A stretch of 40,623 bases of DNA from Arthrobacter sp. Leaf69 (lineage in GTDB: Bacteria; Actinomycetota; Actinomycetes; Actinomycetales; Micrococcaceae), in NCBI RefSeq assembly GCF_001422645.1, contig NZ_LMLR01000004.1, positions 1 to 40,623 on the forward strand. Direction: 5' to 3'. Positions 1-7,794 of this stretch are shown here, piece by piece. Every line of letters begins with the position of its first letter. Position 1 is the first letter of the stretch. The translations under genes and the position numbers were made by a program. The notes under the pieces are model-generated. The model had not been told where the DNA came from, made no database searches, and worked only from the letters and a program-made list of their open reading frames with translations.

Positions 1-300
1 GGCCCCGAGCTCGGCCGCCGGCATCCCGGCGTCGGCCTGTTCACGGCGCTGCAGCAGATCGAACGCGACGGACAAACGTGCCTGACGGGCAGCCAGGGCA
101 GATTTCGCGTCTTCCAGCTCACGGATCTGGCTGATCAGTCCCGCACTGTCGGAGGCGGGCCGGACAGCCGCCAGCGCCCGGGCCACCTCCGCGACCGTCA
201 CGCCTGCCGCCGTTCCTGAAGCCACTTCCGGCTCAACGGCGCCAGCCGGATGAAGTGATCCAGCCGGTTGAAATGCGTCGGGCCCCTGGTCGCCGTCCAT
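1..300 (-). CDS. HNH endonuclease, DUF222/13E12-repeat family, N-terminal part only
   Basis: The gene runs off the left edge; only the first 100 codons are present, from an ATG at 298-300 reading leftwards. The visible part has a disordered Ala/Pro/Gly-rich start, then an amphipathic helical stretch containing LISQIRELEDAKSALAARQA and SVAFDLLQRREQ. This is the start of the DUF222 domain that precedes a C-terminal HNH nuclease domain in a large actinobacterial family, often present in many copies in Arthrobacter-type genomes. The HNH domain itself lies outside the window, so nuclease function is inferred from the family. The start is supported by a TAGAGT -10 element exactly 6 nt upstream with no Shine-Dalgarno sequence, so a leaderless mRNA is likely. 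Three 15-bp direct repeats lie upstream. Confidence 0.75.
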   Translation of the reverse strand, partial: MDGDQGPDAFQPAGSLHPAGAVEPEVASGTAAGVTVAEVARALAAVRPASDSAGLISQIRELEDAKSALAARQARLSVAFDLLQRREQADAGMPAAELGA

Positions 301-312
301 GATCAAACTCTA
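301..312 (-). promoter_or_regulatory. -10 element of a likely leaderless promoter for the HNH gene
   Basis: On the minus strand, TAGAGT (307-312) is followed by 6 nt (ttgatc) and then the ATG at 300. No Shine-Dalgarno sequence is present. The TANNNT-6/7-ATG geometry is the one seen for leaderless transcripts in actinobacteria. No clear -35 hexamer is visible. Confidence 0.5.
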
Positions 313-319
313 CTTTTGG

Positions 320-364
320 GCTCCGACATTAAATGCTCCGACAATGGATGCTCCGACATTTAGA
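320..364. repeat. Three 15-bp direct repeats upstream of the HNH gene
   Basis: Three head-to-tail units start at 320, 335 and 350. Each begins with GCTCCGACA, followed by a more variable 6-nt A/T-rich part. They sit about 20-65 bp upstream of the HNH gene start, in the position of a promoter-proximal operator. The rest of 301-585 contains no gene I can support; the overlapping short open frames there have no recognisable product. Confidence 0.6.
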
Positions 365-585
365 CGGTGAACCGGTGCGGACGGACAGGCAATCCGCCGG
401 ACAGGATCCGCGCCCTGGTTGCCCGGCCGCCGGTTCTGCAGCATCCGATTGTCGAGCCACTGCCGGCTCCTGCTCGCCGTTCATAGAAAACACGCTATCG
501 GTCACCGCCGACAATTAAAGGCAACCGCGGAACCGGCGCTTCCGTAAGCTTTAGAGGACCGCCCGCGCCCCGATCCAAGGAACCC

Positions 586-1095
586 ATGCCCATCAACAGA
601 CAGTCACTGAAGCAGGACGGGTTCACCGGGTTCCGGCAGTTGGCGGACCTTGAAATCAACCGGATTCCGCAGAAACCCGGGATCTTTGTGGTGCTCCAGC
701 CGGAGGGCTTCCGGCCGCAGTTCCTGGCCAGGAGCACGGCCGGCATTTTCAAGAAAAAGGACCCCACCCTGAAGCCGGAAGCGCTCACCGCCGAATGGGT
801 CGACGGCGCAGAGGTCCTGTACGTGGGCAAGGCCGGGCCCGGCAGCAAGGGCAACCGGGGGCTCCGCCGGCAGATCCAGGAATTCGTCGACTTCGGCAAG
901 GGCAAACCTCCCGGCCACTGGGACGGCCGGCTGATTTGGCAGCTCGCCGCCGTCGGCAATCTGATCATCGCGTGGAAAATGCTGCCCGCCGAGGAGCTCA
1001 GCGCAGCCGAAGCGGGATATCATGCTGGGTTCGTGGAGGAGTACGGCCGGCTTCCGTTCGCCAACCTGGTCCGGGCGCGGGTCAAGGGCAGCTAG
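586..1095 (+). CDS. GIY-YIG-like nuclease-fold protein, uncharacterised
   Basis: A 169-residue protein starting at ATG 586 with an AAGGA ribosome-binding site a few bases upstream. The arrangement resembles a GIY-YIG domain: PGIFVV (about residues 31-36) in the GIY position, VLYVGKA (about 79-85) in the YIG position, a following basic helix GLRRQIQEF that would hold the catalytic Arg, and a C-terminal E-rich helix ending EEYGRLPFAN, the usual place of the metal-binding Glu. No other domain is present. The protein is therefore probably a stand-alone GIY-YIG-type DNA nuclease or a catalytically relaxed relative; the substrate is unknown. It lies between an HNH gene and an amidohydrolase with no operon partner. 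The assignment is by motif only. Confidence 0.6.
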   Translation: MPINRQSLKQDGFTGFRQLADLEINRIPQKPGIFVVLQPEGFRPQFLARSTAGIFKKKDPTLKPEALTAEWVDGAEVLYVGKAGPGSKGNRGLRRQIQEFVDFGKGKPPGHWDGRLIWQLAAVGNLIIAWKMLPAEELSAAEAGYHAGFVEEYGRLPFANLVRARVKGS

Positions 1096-1105
1096 CCCCG
1101 GCCAC

Positions 1106-2605
1106 TCAGAAGGCGCCGTACGTGAACCGCCCCGCCACCATCGTCGCGGCCACCGGCATCGCCGCGAACTCCGTGTCGGATACCGCCAGCGGGTCGACGT
1201 CGAGCGCCGCGAGATCCGCCGGATCGCCCGCCCGGACTGTGCCCCGCCCGCGCGTTGACGCTGTCAGGGCCTCTTGCCGCGTGAGGGCCTGCTCGGGGTG
1301 CCAGGGCCCGCGGCCGTCCGGCCGTGACCGGGTGGTGGCCGCCGACATCGCGGTCCACGGCTCCAGCGCCGCCACCGGCGCGTCCGATCCCAGCGCCAGG
1401 GTGGCCCCGGCAGCCAGCAGCGACCGCAGCGGGAACGCCCGGTCCGTGCGGCCGGCCCAGTTGGAATCGGCGGCGTCCCGGTCATCCAGCGCGTGGGCGG
1501 GCTGGACACTTGCCGTCAGCCCCAGTCCGCCGAAACGCGCGAAGTCCTGGCTGCGGACAAACTGGGCATGCTCAATCCGGCCCGTGATCCCCGCGGCTGC
1601 GAAGGCATCCAGCGCAACCTCGTTGGCGGCGTCGCCGATCGCGTGCACGGCGGGGACGAATCCGGACTCCCGGGCCCGGACCAGCAGGTCCAGCAGTTCC
1701 GTCGCGGTCACAGTGAGTAGCCCGTGGCCGCCATGCGGATACGGGTCCACGCAGTATGCCGTGCGGGTGTTCAACGAGCCGTCAATCAGCACCTTGAGCG
1801 GACCCACCCGCAGCAGCCCCGCCCCGCCGGCTACGTCCAAACCGGTCCGCATCCCCGCCGCAATGGCCCGGTCAAGGTCCTGCGGATAGACGCCGGCGTC
1901 CACCCTGAAGGCGTCGAATCCGCCGGCCACGCGGCGCAGCCAGACGTCCCGGTTCCACGTCATTTCGAAGTCGACAATCCCCACGATCCCGCGTGCGGCC
2001 GCGGCTTCGGCGGACTCCCGCACCCAGCCGTCCACCACCGCGTCGGGCAGGTTGCCCAGCTCACGGGTCAGTTCAAAGGCCGGCTCCTCGCGCAGCAGCC
2101 CGGACGCGTCCACCGCCACACCGTAACGGGAAGCCGCCGCGCTGTTGAGCCAGACGCAGTGCAGATCATGGCTCAGCAGCGCCGTCGGCACGCCCCGGGT
2201 GGCGCCGTCGAGCAGCTCCAGGCTGGGAACATCCGACCAGACCGCGTCCCGGAAACCCACGCCCACCGCCGTCACGGCGTCGTCGCCTTCGCGTCCGCGG
2301 CCGGACAGCGCGGAACGCACGACGTCGGCCGCCTCGCCCGCCGAGGCGGCGCGGGAGAGGTCGATCCGGTTGGCGGCGAGGGCCCACTGCGTCATGTGGA
2401 CATGCTCATCCCACAATCCCGGGATGAGGTACCGGCCGTCCAGATCCACCACCCTCGCAGCGGCGGTGTTGCCCGGGATCCCCGCGGGAGCCAGCCGCGA
2501 AACCAGGCCGTCCACCACGTGCACGTCATACAGCGCCGTCCCGCCGGGGATCCGCGCGGACGCGAGCACGAGGTCATTCACGGCGGGGGCAAGTGATGCA
2601 GGCAT
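1106..2605 (-). CDS. Amidohydrolase family protein (YtcJ-like)
   Basis: A 499-residue metal-dependent hydrolase. A typical amidohydrolase start (VNDLVLASARI, then ARVVDLDGRYLIPGLWDEHVHM) gives the HxH metal motif at about residues 68-70. Further metal or active-site positions fall in VHAIGDAAN (middle) and GSDAPVAALEPW (near the C-terminus), in the order expected of YtcJ-type exoenzyme amidohydrolases. The family hydrolyses C-N bonds in N-acyl or cyclic amide compounds; the substrate cannot be told from sequence. I chose the ATG at 2605 rather than an upstream TTG at 2641 because TAGCCT (2613-2618) lies exactly 7 nt upstream, which suggests a leaderless transcript starting at this ATG. It appears to be a single-gene unit, convergent with the GIY-YIG-like gene. 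Confidence 0.85.
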   Translation of the reverse strand: MPASLAPAVNDLVLASARIPGGTALYDVHVVDGLVSRLAPAGIPGNTAAARVVDLDGRYLIPGLWDEHVHMTQWALAANRIDLSRAASAGEAADVVRSALSGRGREGDDAVTAVGVGFRDAVWSDVPSLELLDGATRGVPTALLSHDLHCVWLNSAAASRYGVAVDASGLLREEPAFELTRELGNLPDAVVDGWVRESAEAAAARGIVGIVDFEMTWNRDVWLRRVAGGFDAFRVDAGVYPQDLDRAIAAGMRTGLDVAGGAGLLRVGPLKVLIDGSLNTRTAYCVDPYPHGGHGLLTVTATELLDLLVRARESGFVPAVHAIGDAANEVALDAFAAAGITGRIEHAQFVRSQDFARFGGLGLTASVQPAHALDDRDAADSNWAGRTDRAFPLRSLLAAGATLALGSDAPVAALEPWTAMSAATTRSRPDGRGPWHPEQALTRQEALTASTRGRGTVRAGDPADLAALDVDPLAVSDTEFAAMPVAATMVAGRFTYGAF

Positions 2606-2618
2606 ACGAAACAGGCTA
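2606..2618 (-). promoter_or_regulatory. -10 element of a likely leaderless amidohydrolase promoter
   Basis: TAGCCT on the minus strand (2613-2618) is followed by 7 nt and the ATG at 2605. There is no Shine-Dalgarno sequence, so the element decides the start. Confidence 0.45.
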
Positions 2619-3054
2619 TGGGCCGGCGCGCGCCGCGCCAATGAGGACCCGCCGCCGCGCCGATCCTGACCCGCCGAGGCCGCTCAGGATCCTTGGGATT
2701 CCACGGGGAGCCGGGCTTTCGGCCGCACACGGGACTTTCGCCCCTTGCCCCGTATATACGCACCCTCCATGCTTGATTTGGGGCGGTTCCTGCACGGCCA
2801 TTGGGGGATGAACCGCTTGCTACAGCAGTTGTTCGGTCTCGCTCGAACCTTGGGGAAGGAAAAGGCGTTCTGCGCTGGTCCGTGTCTGCGGGACCAGGGC
2901 AGGGGGCCGCGGCCAACATGACTGTCACCAGCGATTTTCACCTTTTTGAACCCGTCCAGGGGCAGCCCGGGAGCTCTGATGCCCCGTGACCCACAGACAA
3001 CACAGCTCCCGAAGTAGCGCCTACTACGCGCACCCCTCCCACGGGGATCCCCGC
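2619..3054. other. Intergenic leader region without a firm gene
   Basis: About 440 bases between the divergent amidohydrolase and the STAS-like gene. It holds the DosR-like box described separately, a 7-bp inverted repeat CTGGTCC (2875-2881) / GGACCAG (2891-2897) with a 9-nt loop, and a possible 50-codon frame from ATG 2769 to TGA 2921 that opens just after the putative -10. That frame has no Shine-Dalgarno sequence and no recognisable product, so I do not call it as a gene. Confidence 0.4.
2731..2760 (+). promoter_or_regulatory. DosR/DevR-like box with an adjacent -10 element
   Basis: GGGACTTTCGCCCC at 2731-2744 resembles the dyad core of the mycobacterial DosR (DevR) box (GGGACTNNNGTCCC type), differing mainly in the right half. 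A TATATACG sequence at 2753-2760 lies about one helical turn downstream, where a -10 would be for a class-II type activated promoter. It would drive the STAS-like/ADH/flavodoxin operon from a start near 2766, leaving a leader of about 290 nt. The box match is direct; regulation by a DosR homologue is inference. Confidence 0.45.
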
Positions 3055-3357
3055 ATGAAAGTCCTCATCCGGATCGACTCCGTTGCGGAATCGTCTCGGG
3101 TCGACGTGCGGGGCGTCGTCACGCCGGCAAATATCCGCGCCCTCTATGTTGTCTGCCGCCGTGTGGCAGCCAAACTTCCCGGCTACGAAATCGTCATCAA
3201 CCTCGCCCACGCCCGCGTGACCGCCGATGCCATTGAAGAACTTCACGAGCACGCCCGCCGCTCCGTTGTGTCATCCGGCATCGACGCGTCCGTGACGCCG
3301 TGCCGGTTGCGCATCGTGGACCCGCCGAACATCCTCAGAGTCAAGGAGAACGCATGA
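3055..3357 (+). CDS. STAS-like domain protein, first gene of the ADH-flavodoxin operon
   Basis: A 100-residue protein from ATG 3055. It reads as alternating strands and helices: MKVLIRIDSV, RVDVRGVVTPANIRALY, a helix with CRRVAAKLPGY, then EIVINLAHARVTADAIEEL. This pattern (strand, 'G.lt..n...L', hydrophobic strand ending D/N-L-x-x-x, then Ala-rich helix) is that of small STAS/anti-anti-sigma-like domains, but the usual phosphorylatable Ser/Thr after the central strand is not obvious. Its stop TGA overlaps the ATG of the alcohol dehydrogenase gene (ATGA), so the two are translationally coupled. An alternative GTG start at 2986 would add 23 low-complexity residues and is less likely. A role in regulation is possible but unproven. 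Confidence 0.6.
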   Translation: MKVLIRIDSVAESSRVDVRGVVTPANIRALYVVCRRVAAKLPGYEIVINLAHARVTADAIEELHEHARRSVVSSGIDASVTPCRLRIVDPPNILRVKENA

Positions 3358-4409
3358 AAGCCCTCGTCTATGGCGGTCCCGGGGAAAAGTCCTGGACGGA
3401 CGTTCCCGATCCCAAGATCCAGAATCCCAGCGACGTGATCGTGAAAGTGGACACCACCACGATCTGCGGAACGGACCTCCATATTCTCAAGGGGGACGTT
3501 CCTGCCGTGACCAAGGGCCGGATCCTGGGCCACGAAGGCGTCGGGACCATCACCGAAGTGGGCTCCTCGGTCACCAGCCTCAAGGTGGGGGACCGCGTGA
3601 TCATCTCCTGCATCAAGTCCTGTGGCCACTGCGCGAACTGCAAGACCGGCCTTTACTCGCACTGCATGGGCGAGGAAGGGGCATCCGGCATTGGCTGGGT
3701 CTTCGGCCACCTGATCGACGGTACCCAGGCCGAGTACGTCCGCGTCCCGTACGCCGAAAATTCGCTCCATCTGCTTCCTGAAGGCGTCACCGACGAACGG
3801 GCCGTGATGCTCTCCGACATCCTTCCCACCGGTTTCGAAATCGGTGTGCAGTACGGCCGGGTCAAGCCTGGCGATACGGTCGCCGTCGTCGGTGCCGGAC
3901 CGGTGGGCCTCGCCGCGATCGCCACCGCCGGGCTTTACGGGGCCGCCACCATCATCGCCGTGGACCTTGACGCGAACCGGCTGGAGAAGTCCCGCGAGTT
4001 CGGCGCCACCAACGTCGTCCTCTCCAGCGACGCCGACTGGAAGGAGCAGGTGCTCGCGCTGACCGACGGGCAGGGAGTGGACGTGGCCATTGAGGCGGTC
4101 GGCATTCCGGCGACGTTCAACATGTGCACGGACATAGTGCGTCCCGGCGGCAATGTGGCCAACGTGGGCGTGCACGGCAAGTCCGTGGAGCTGCATGTGG
4201 AAAACCTCTGGATCCAAAACATCAACATCAGCATGGGCCTGGTCAATGCCAACACCACACCGATGCTGCTCAAGCTCGTGGCCCAGAACAAGGTGCCGGC
4301 GGAAAAATTCGCCACCCACCACTTCAGCTTCGACCAGTTCCTGGAGGCCTACGACACGTTCGCCCGCGCCGCGGAAACGAAGGCGCTCAAGGTAGTGATC
4401 ACGGCATGA
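3354..4409 (+). CDS. Zinc-dependent alcohol dehydrogenase (MDR family)
   Basis: A 351-residue medium-chain dehydrogenase, full length for the family. Catalytic zinc ligands fit C38 (in TTICGTD) and H60-E61 (in GHEGVG). The structural zinc lobe is intact with Cys at 90, 93, 96 and 104. The Rossmann motif GAGPVG follows at about 173-178, with an acidic residue after the second strand (AVDLD) that favours NAD over NADP. It oxidises an alcohol or reduces an aldehyde/ketone in the cytoplasm; the substrate is unknown. AAGGAG lies 6 nt before ATG 3354, which overlaps the preceding stop. Its own TGA overlaps the flavodoxin ATG at 4406, so the three genes form one tightly coupled unit behind the DosR-like box at 2731. 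An oxygen-limitation or redox role is inferred from that context. Confidence 0.92.
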   Translation: MKALVYGGPGEKSWTDVPDPKIQNPSDVIVKVDTTTICGTDLHILKGDVPAVTKGRILGHEGVGTITEVGSSVTSLKVGDRVIISCIKSCGHCANCKTGLYSHCMGEEGASGIGWVFGHLIDGTQAEYVRVPYAENSLHLLPEGVTDERAVMLSDILPTGFEIGVQYGRVKPGDTVAVVGAGPVGLAAIATAGLYGAATIIAVDLDANRLEKSREFGATNVVLSSDADWKEQVLALTDGQGVDVAIEAVGIPATFNMCTDIVRPGGNVANVGVHGKSVELHVENLWIQNINISMGLVNANTTPMLLKLVAQNKVPAEKFATHHFSFDQFLEAYDTFARAAETKALKVVITA

Positions 4410-4852
4410 AAGCCCTGGTTGTCTACGATTCGGCGTACGGCAACACCAGATCGGTCGCGGAGGCGATCGCCGGCTCGCTCGACGGCGTGCAGGCGAGCTC
4501 CGTTCCGGTGGGCGAGTTCAAACCCGAAACCCTCGCGGCGGGGGACCTCCTTGTGGTCGGCAGCCCGATCAACGGATGGCGCCCGACGCCGAAAATCACC
4601 TCGTTGCTGGCTGCCCTGGGAGACGGTTCCCTCAAGGGCGTGAACGCCGCGGCGTTCGATACGCGCGTCCGGATGTTCATCCACGGCGATGCAGCCAAGA
4701 AGATATCCCATGCCCTCAAGGCCGGCGGTGCAGACATCATCGCCGAACCCATGCCGTTCTACGTGAAAGGAAGCGAAGGGCCGCTGCGTGACGGCGAAAT
4801 CGAAAAGGCCCAGGGCTGGGGACGCCGCCTGCTTACCTCGCTAGGGCGCTAA
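4406..4852 (+). CDS. Flavodoxin domain protein
   Basis: A 148-residue single-domain flavodoxin. The FMN phosphate-binding loop is at residues 7-15 (YDSAYGNTR, a variant of the usual T-x-T-G-N-T), the second FMN loop in VVGSPINGWRP, and the third near AFDTRVRMFIHGDAAKKI. It resembles the short flavodoxins of the protoporphyrinogen-oxidase/menaquinone-linked type more than long-chain electron-transfer flavodoxins. It would carry electrons as an FMN protein in the cytoplasm. Its ATG overlaps the ADH stop (ATGA), so the two are almost certainly co-translated and may share a redox pathway. No partner reductase lies in the operon. Confidence 0.88.
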   Translation: MKALVVYDSAYGNTRSVAEAIAGSLDGVQASSVPVGEFKPETLAAGDLLVVGSPINGWRPTPKITSLLAALGDGSLKGVNAAAFDTRVRMFIHGDAAKKISHALKAGGADIIAEPMPFYVKGSEGPLRDGEIEKAQGWGRRLLTSLGR

Positions 4853-4910
4853 CCGGCGTCCATGCTGAACCGGAGGGTCCTGACAAGGGCCATGTGAAAG
4901 GACGGCGCTC

Positions 4911-6680
4911 ATGCGACCAGGCCGGATTGTCATGCTCGTGCTGGGTACGCTCAGCGCACTCCTCGGCTTGGGTCTGCTGGCTGGCGCCGGCGCCGTCGGG
5001 TGGGCCAACTACCAGCAGCGCGACAACGGGTTTTTCACCACGCCGGTGGAGCGTTTTGCTGCCGATTCCTACGCCCTCACTTCTCCACGGCTCGACATCA
5101 TGACGGAAAGCAGCTTCCCTGAAACGTCCCCGGTGGTGCCGGGAAGCATCATGCTCCGCGGCTCGGCGGCCGATCCGGCGAAGGCCATCTTCATCGGCAT
5201 CGCTCCACAGGCCGATGTGGCGGCCTACCTGGCTGGCGTCAACCACTCAGAAATCGTTGACGTCAGATTTGCGCCTTTCCGGGTGCAGTACCGTGAATTG
5301 CCCGGCACGAGTGTTCCGGCGCCGCCCGCGGATCAGACTTTCTGGACCGCGCTCGCCACCGGGCCCGGGACCCAGGAGCTCCAGTGGGACCTGCGGCCAG
5401 GGGCCTGGGCCGTGGTCATCATGAACGCGGACGCCACCGCTCCGGTGGCCGTGGACCTTCGAGCCGGAGCCCGCTCTGACCTCCTGTGGCCCGTGTTCGT
5501 CGGCCTGTTGATCGGCGGAATCCTGTTCCTGCTGATCGGTGTGCCACTGATCGTGTTTGGCGCCGCCGGGCTGGGCAAGGGCGTACCGCCCGCCGGCCCC
5601 GGAGCTCCGGCGCGGGCCTATGCCGGGCAGCCAGTCCCGGGACAGCAGGCATATGCCGCCCAGCCGTATGGGGCCGGTGCGCCGCCTGCCGTCCCGCCGG
5701 GTGCTGCACCGTCCACCCCGCCGGGTGCCGGCGTCGTATATCCGGCCCGGCTCAACGGCTATCTGGACCCGAACCTGTCCCGGTGGAAGTGGCTGTTCAA
5801 GTGGTTCCTGGCGATCCCGCACTTCATCGTGCTCTTCTTCCTCTGGTTTGCCTTCGGTGTGGTCACCATCGTGGCGTGGTTCGCGATCCTCTTCACCGGG
5901 CACTACCCGCGCTCGCTGTTCAACTTCAACGTCGGGGTGATCCGCTGGAGCTGGCGGGTGGCCTTCTACTCCTACGGGGCGCTCGGCACGGACCGCTACC
6001 CGCCTTTCACCCTGGCGCGCACCGACTACCCGGCCGACTTCGACGTCGACTATCCGGAGAAGCTCTCCCACGGCCTGGTGCTCGTGAAGTCCTGGCTGCT
6101 GGCCCTTCCACACCTGCTGATCATCGCGCTCCTGACCGGCACCGCCCAGACCTGGGTGTACCACGACGGCGAATGGGTGCAGGTCAGCGCGGGGATGTCC
6201 CTGTTCGGGCTGCTGGTCTTCATCGCCGGGGTCATCCTGCTGTTCACCGGGGTGTACTCGCGGGGCCTTTTCGACTTCCTGCTGGGCCTGAACCGCTGGA
6301 TTTACCGCGTCACCACCTACGTTGCGCTGATGCGTGACGAATACCCGCCGTTCCACCTGGACATGGGGCCCCGGGACCCCGGGGAAGCCGCTGCGACGCC
6401 TCCCGCCGTGACTCCTCCCGGCCCCGGGTACGCGCCGCTGCCGGGCGGGACCGGCATGCCGGGTGTCCCGGGCGGCCCGCCGCCCCTCTACGGCCAGCCT
6501 GGTCCTGGTGTGACAGGCCAGCCCGGTCCGGCCGCGGCCGGGCCAGCCGAGGGCCAGCCGGGCTTCTACGGTATCGGCGGGCCCGCAGCCGCCCGTCCCG
6601 ATCAGCCGGACGCCTCGTCAGCCGCCGGGCCCGATCAGCCAGGCGCCACCTCCGGCCCGGACAAGCCACCGCCGGCCTAG
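4911..6680 (+). CDS. DUF4389 domain membrane protein with two DUF4389 units
   Basis: A 589-residue protein from ATG 4911 with GAAAGGA upstream. Layout: an N-terminal membrane segment (about 6-30); an extracytoplasmic domain with repeated Ser/Pro-rich strands to about 185; a second membrane segment (about 192-222); a Pro/Ala/Gly/Tyr-rich linker; then two DUF4389 units. The first starts at YPARLNGYLDPNLSRWKWL (about 275) and the second at YPEKLSHGLVLVKSW (about 380). Each has two membrane helices and ends in the typical Y(R/W)Y-x-DxYPPF(H/T)L signature (DRYPPFTL, DEYPPFHL). The last 100 residues are Pro/Gly/Ala/Gln-rich and probably disordered. The function of DUF4389 is not known. It lies 58 bp after the flavodoxin and may be transcribed with it or alone; a hairpin follows. 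Confidence 0.85.
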   Translation: MRPGRIVMLVLGTLSALLGLGLLAGAGAVGWANYQQRDNGFFTTPVERFAADSYALTSPRLDIMTESSFPETSPVVPGSIMLRGSAADPAKAIFIGIAPQADVAAYLAGVNHSEIVDVRFAPFRVQYRELPGTSVPAPPADQTFWTALATGPGTQELQWDLRPGAWAVVIMNADATAPVAVDLRAGARSDLLWPVFVGLLIGGILFLLIGVPLIVFGAAGLGKGVPPAGPGAPARAYAGQPVPGQQAYAAQPYGAGAPPAVPPGAAPSTPPGAGVVYPARLNGYLDPNLSRWKWLFKWFLAIPHFIVLFFLWFAFGVVTIVAWFAILFTGHYPRSLFNFNVGVIRWSWRVAFYSYGALGTDRYPPFTLARTDYPADFDVDYPEKLSHGLVLVKSWLLALPHLLIIALLTGTAQTWVYHDGEWVQVSAGMSLFGLLVFIAGVILLFTGVYSRGLFDFLLGLNRWIYRVTTYVALMRDEYPPFHLDMGPRDPGEAAATPPAVTPPGPGYAPLPGGTGMPGVPGGPPPLYGQPGPGVTGQPGPAAAGPAEGQPGFYGIGGPAAARPDQPDASSAAGPDQPGATSGPDKPPPA

Positions 6681-6701
6681 GACATCCGGAACGACGACAG
6701 C

Positions 6702-6737
6702 CGCGGCCGGGCAGCTCACTAGAGCAGCCCGGCCGCG
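6702..6737 (+). terminator. GC-rich hairpin after the DUF4389 gene
   Basis: An 11-bp perfect stem, CGCGGCCGGGC (6702-6712) with GCCCGGCCGCG (6727-6737), encloses a 14-nt loop 22 bp after the stop. There is no U-tract, so it is a GC-hairpin of the type common in actinobacteria rather than a canonical intrinsic terminator. Confidence 0.55.
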
Positions 6738-6861
6738 TCGCTGTGTCCGCTTGCCGGTTCCCGCAGGGACGGGCGTCAACCCTCCGCGGGCCCGCGGGTC
6801 CTGCCTGCCCGGTCGCCGCTGCCCGGCGGCACCTTCTTCAAAAGACTTTTACATGCGTGTG

Positions 6862-6890
6862 CATCCAAACAGCCTCCAACGCCGGTAGTA
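6862..6890 (+). promoter_or_regulatory. Possible ECF-type promoter for the DUF4397 gene
   Basis: CATCCAAAC (6862-6870) and GTAGTA (6885-6890) lie 14 nt apart, about 50 nt upstream of the DUF4397 start. The CATCC core resembles -35 elements of SigK-like ECF factors, and such a factor is encoded two genes downstream. Autoregulation is inference; no second copy of the motif was found in this window to support it. Confidence 0.3.
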
Positions 6891-6941
6891 GGGGTGTAAG
6901 CAATAAATCGCCCGCGTGGCGGGCCGTTGAAGGAGATGTAA

Positions 6942-7778
6942 ATGCGTACCAGCCTTTTCACAGCAGGCGCCGTGGCGATCGCGGCAGCTCTCACCCTTGC
7001 CGGCCCTGCCCAGGCGGCCGAGTCCGACGCCCAGCTGTCCGTCCTCCACGGCGTGCCGGGGCTGACCGTTGACGTCTGGGTCAACGGCGAACGCACCCTG
7101 GACGATTTCACGCCCGGCACCCTCGCCGGCCCGCTCGCCCTGCCGCCCGGCGACTATGACCTTGCCATCACGGCCGCCGATGCCGCGGACGCCTCTGCCC
7201 CTGTGATCGGGCCCGTCACGGTCAGCCTCGCGGCCAACGGCAACTACACGGCCGTGGCCAACCTCGACGCAGAGGGCAACCCGACGGCCAACTTCTTCAC
7301 GAACGACGTCTCGCAAATCGATCCCGGCAAGGGCAAGCTCACTGTCCGCCACACGGCAGCTGCGCCGGCCGTGGACATCCTCGCCGGAGGTACCGCCGTG
7401 ATCTCCGGCCTGGCCAACCCCAATGAGGAGACCCTCACGCTGGATCCCGGAACCCTCTCCGTTGCGGTGGCCGCGGCCGGCACCACCGAACCGGTGATCG
7501 GCCCGGCCGACGTAACGGTCGCGGAAGGCACCCACACAGTGGTGTACGCGTGGGGCAGCCTCGCGGACAACAACCTGCAACTGGCCGTGCAGAACATTGA
7601 GGGTCTGCACTCCGCCCCGGCCGGCGTTCCCGGCGGACGATCCGGCGCAGCTGACGCCGCGACCGGATCAACCGGTCAGGCAGCCACCACGGTAGGCATC
7701 GGAGCCGCGCTCCTCCTGCTCCTGGCCGGCGGGTTCGCCGTGACCCGGAAGCAACCGGCGCTCCGCCGCACCCGCTAG
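6942..7778 (+). CDS. DUF4397 domain surface protein with signal peptide and C-terminal membrane anchor
   Basis: A 278-residue exported protein. A Sec signal peptide covers about residues 1-26 and probably ends at AQA-AESD. The body contains the DUF4397 fold, recognisable from SVLHGVPGLTVDVWVNG and a second related unit, LTVRHTAAAPAVDILAGG. A Gly/Ala/Ser-rich stalk of about 30 residues follows, then one membrane helix (VGIGAALLLLLAGGFAV) and a basic tail RKQPALRRTR. The architecture is that of a sortase substrate, but there is no LPxTG; the nearest candidate is DAATG about a dozen residues before the helix. AAGGAG precedes the ATG. It heads the sortase/sigma/anti-sigma cluster, like the MPB70/fasciclin genes beside sigK in other actinobacteria. 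Likely an abundant surface or adhesin-type protein. Confidence 0.88.
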   Translation: MRTSLFTAGAVAIAAALTLAGPAQAAESDAQLSVLHGVPGLTVDVWVNGERTLDDFTPGTLAGPLALPPGDYDLAITAADAADASAPVIGPVTVSLAANGNYTAVANLDAEGNPTANFFTNDVSQIDPGKGKLTVRHTAAAPAVDILAGGTAVISGLANPNEETLTLDPGTLSVAVAAAGTTEPVIGPADVTVAEGTHTVVYAWGSLADNNLQLAVQNIEGLHSAPAGVPGGRSGAADAATGSTGQAATTVGIGAALLLLLAGGFAVTRKQPALRRTR

Positions 7779-7794
7779 GCACCAACCGCGTGTA

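Noticed and set aside
795..1889. Long plus-strand open frames opposite the amidohydrolase gene (also 1724-2596)
   Set aside because: Products are Arg/Pro/Ala/Ser-rich with no domain. They are antisense shadows of a high-GC gene with clear amidohydrolase motifs.
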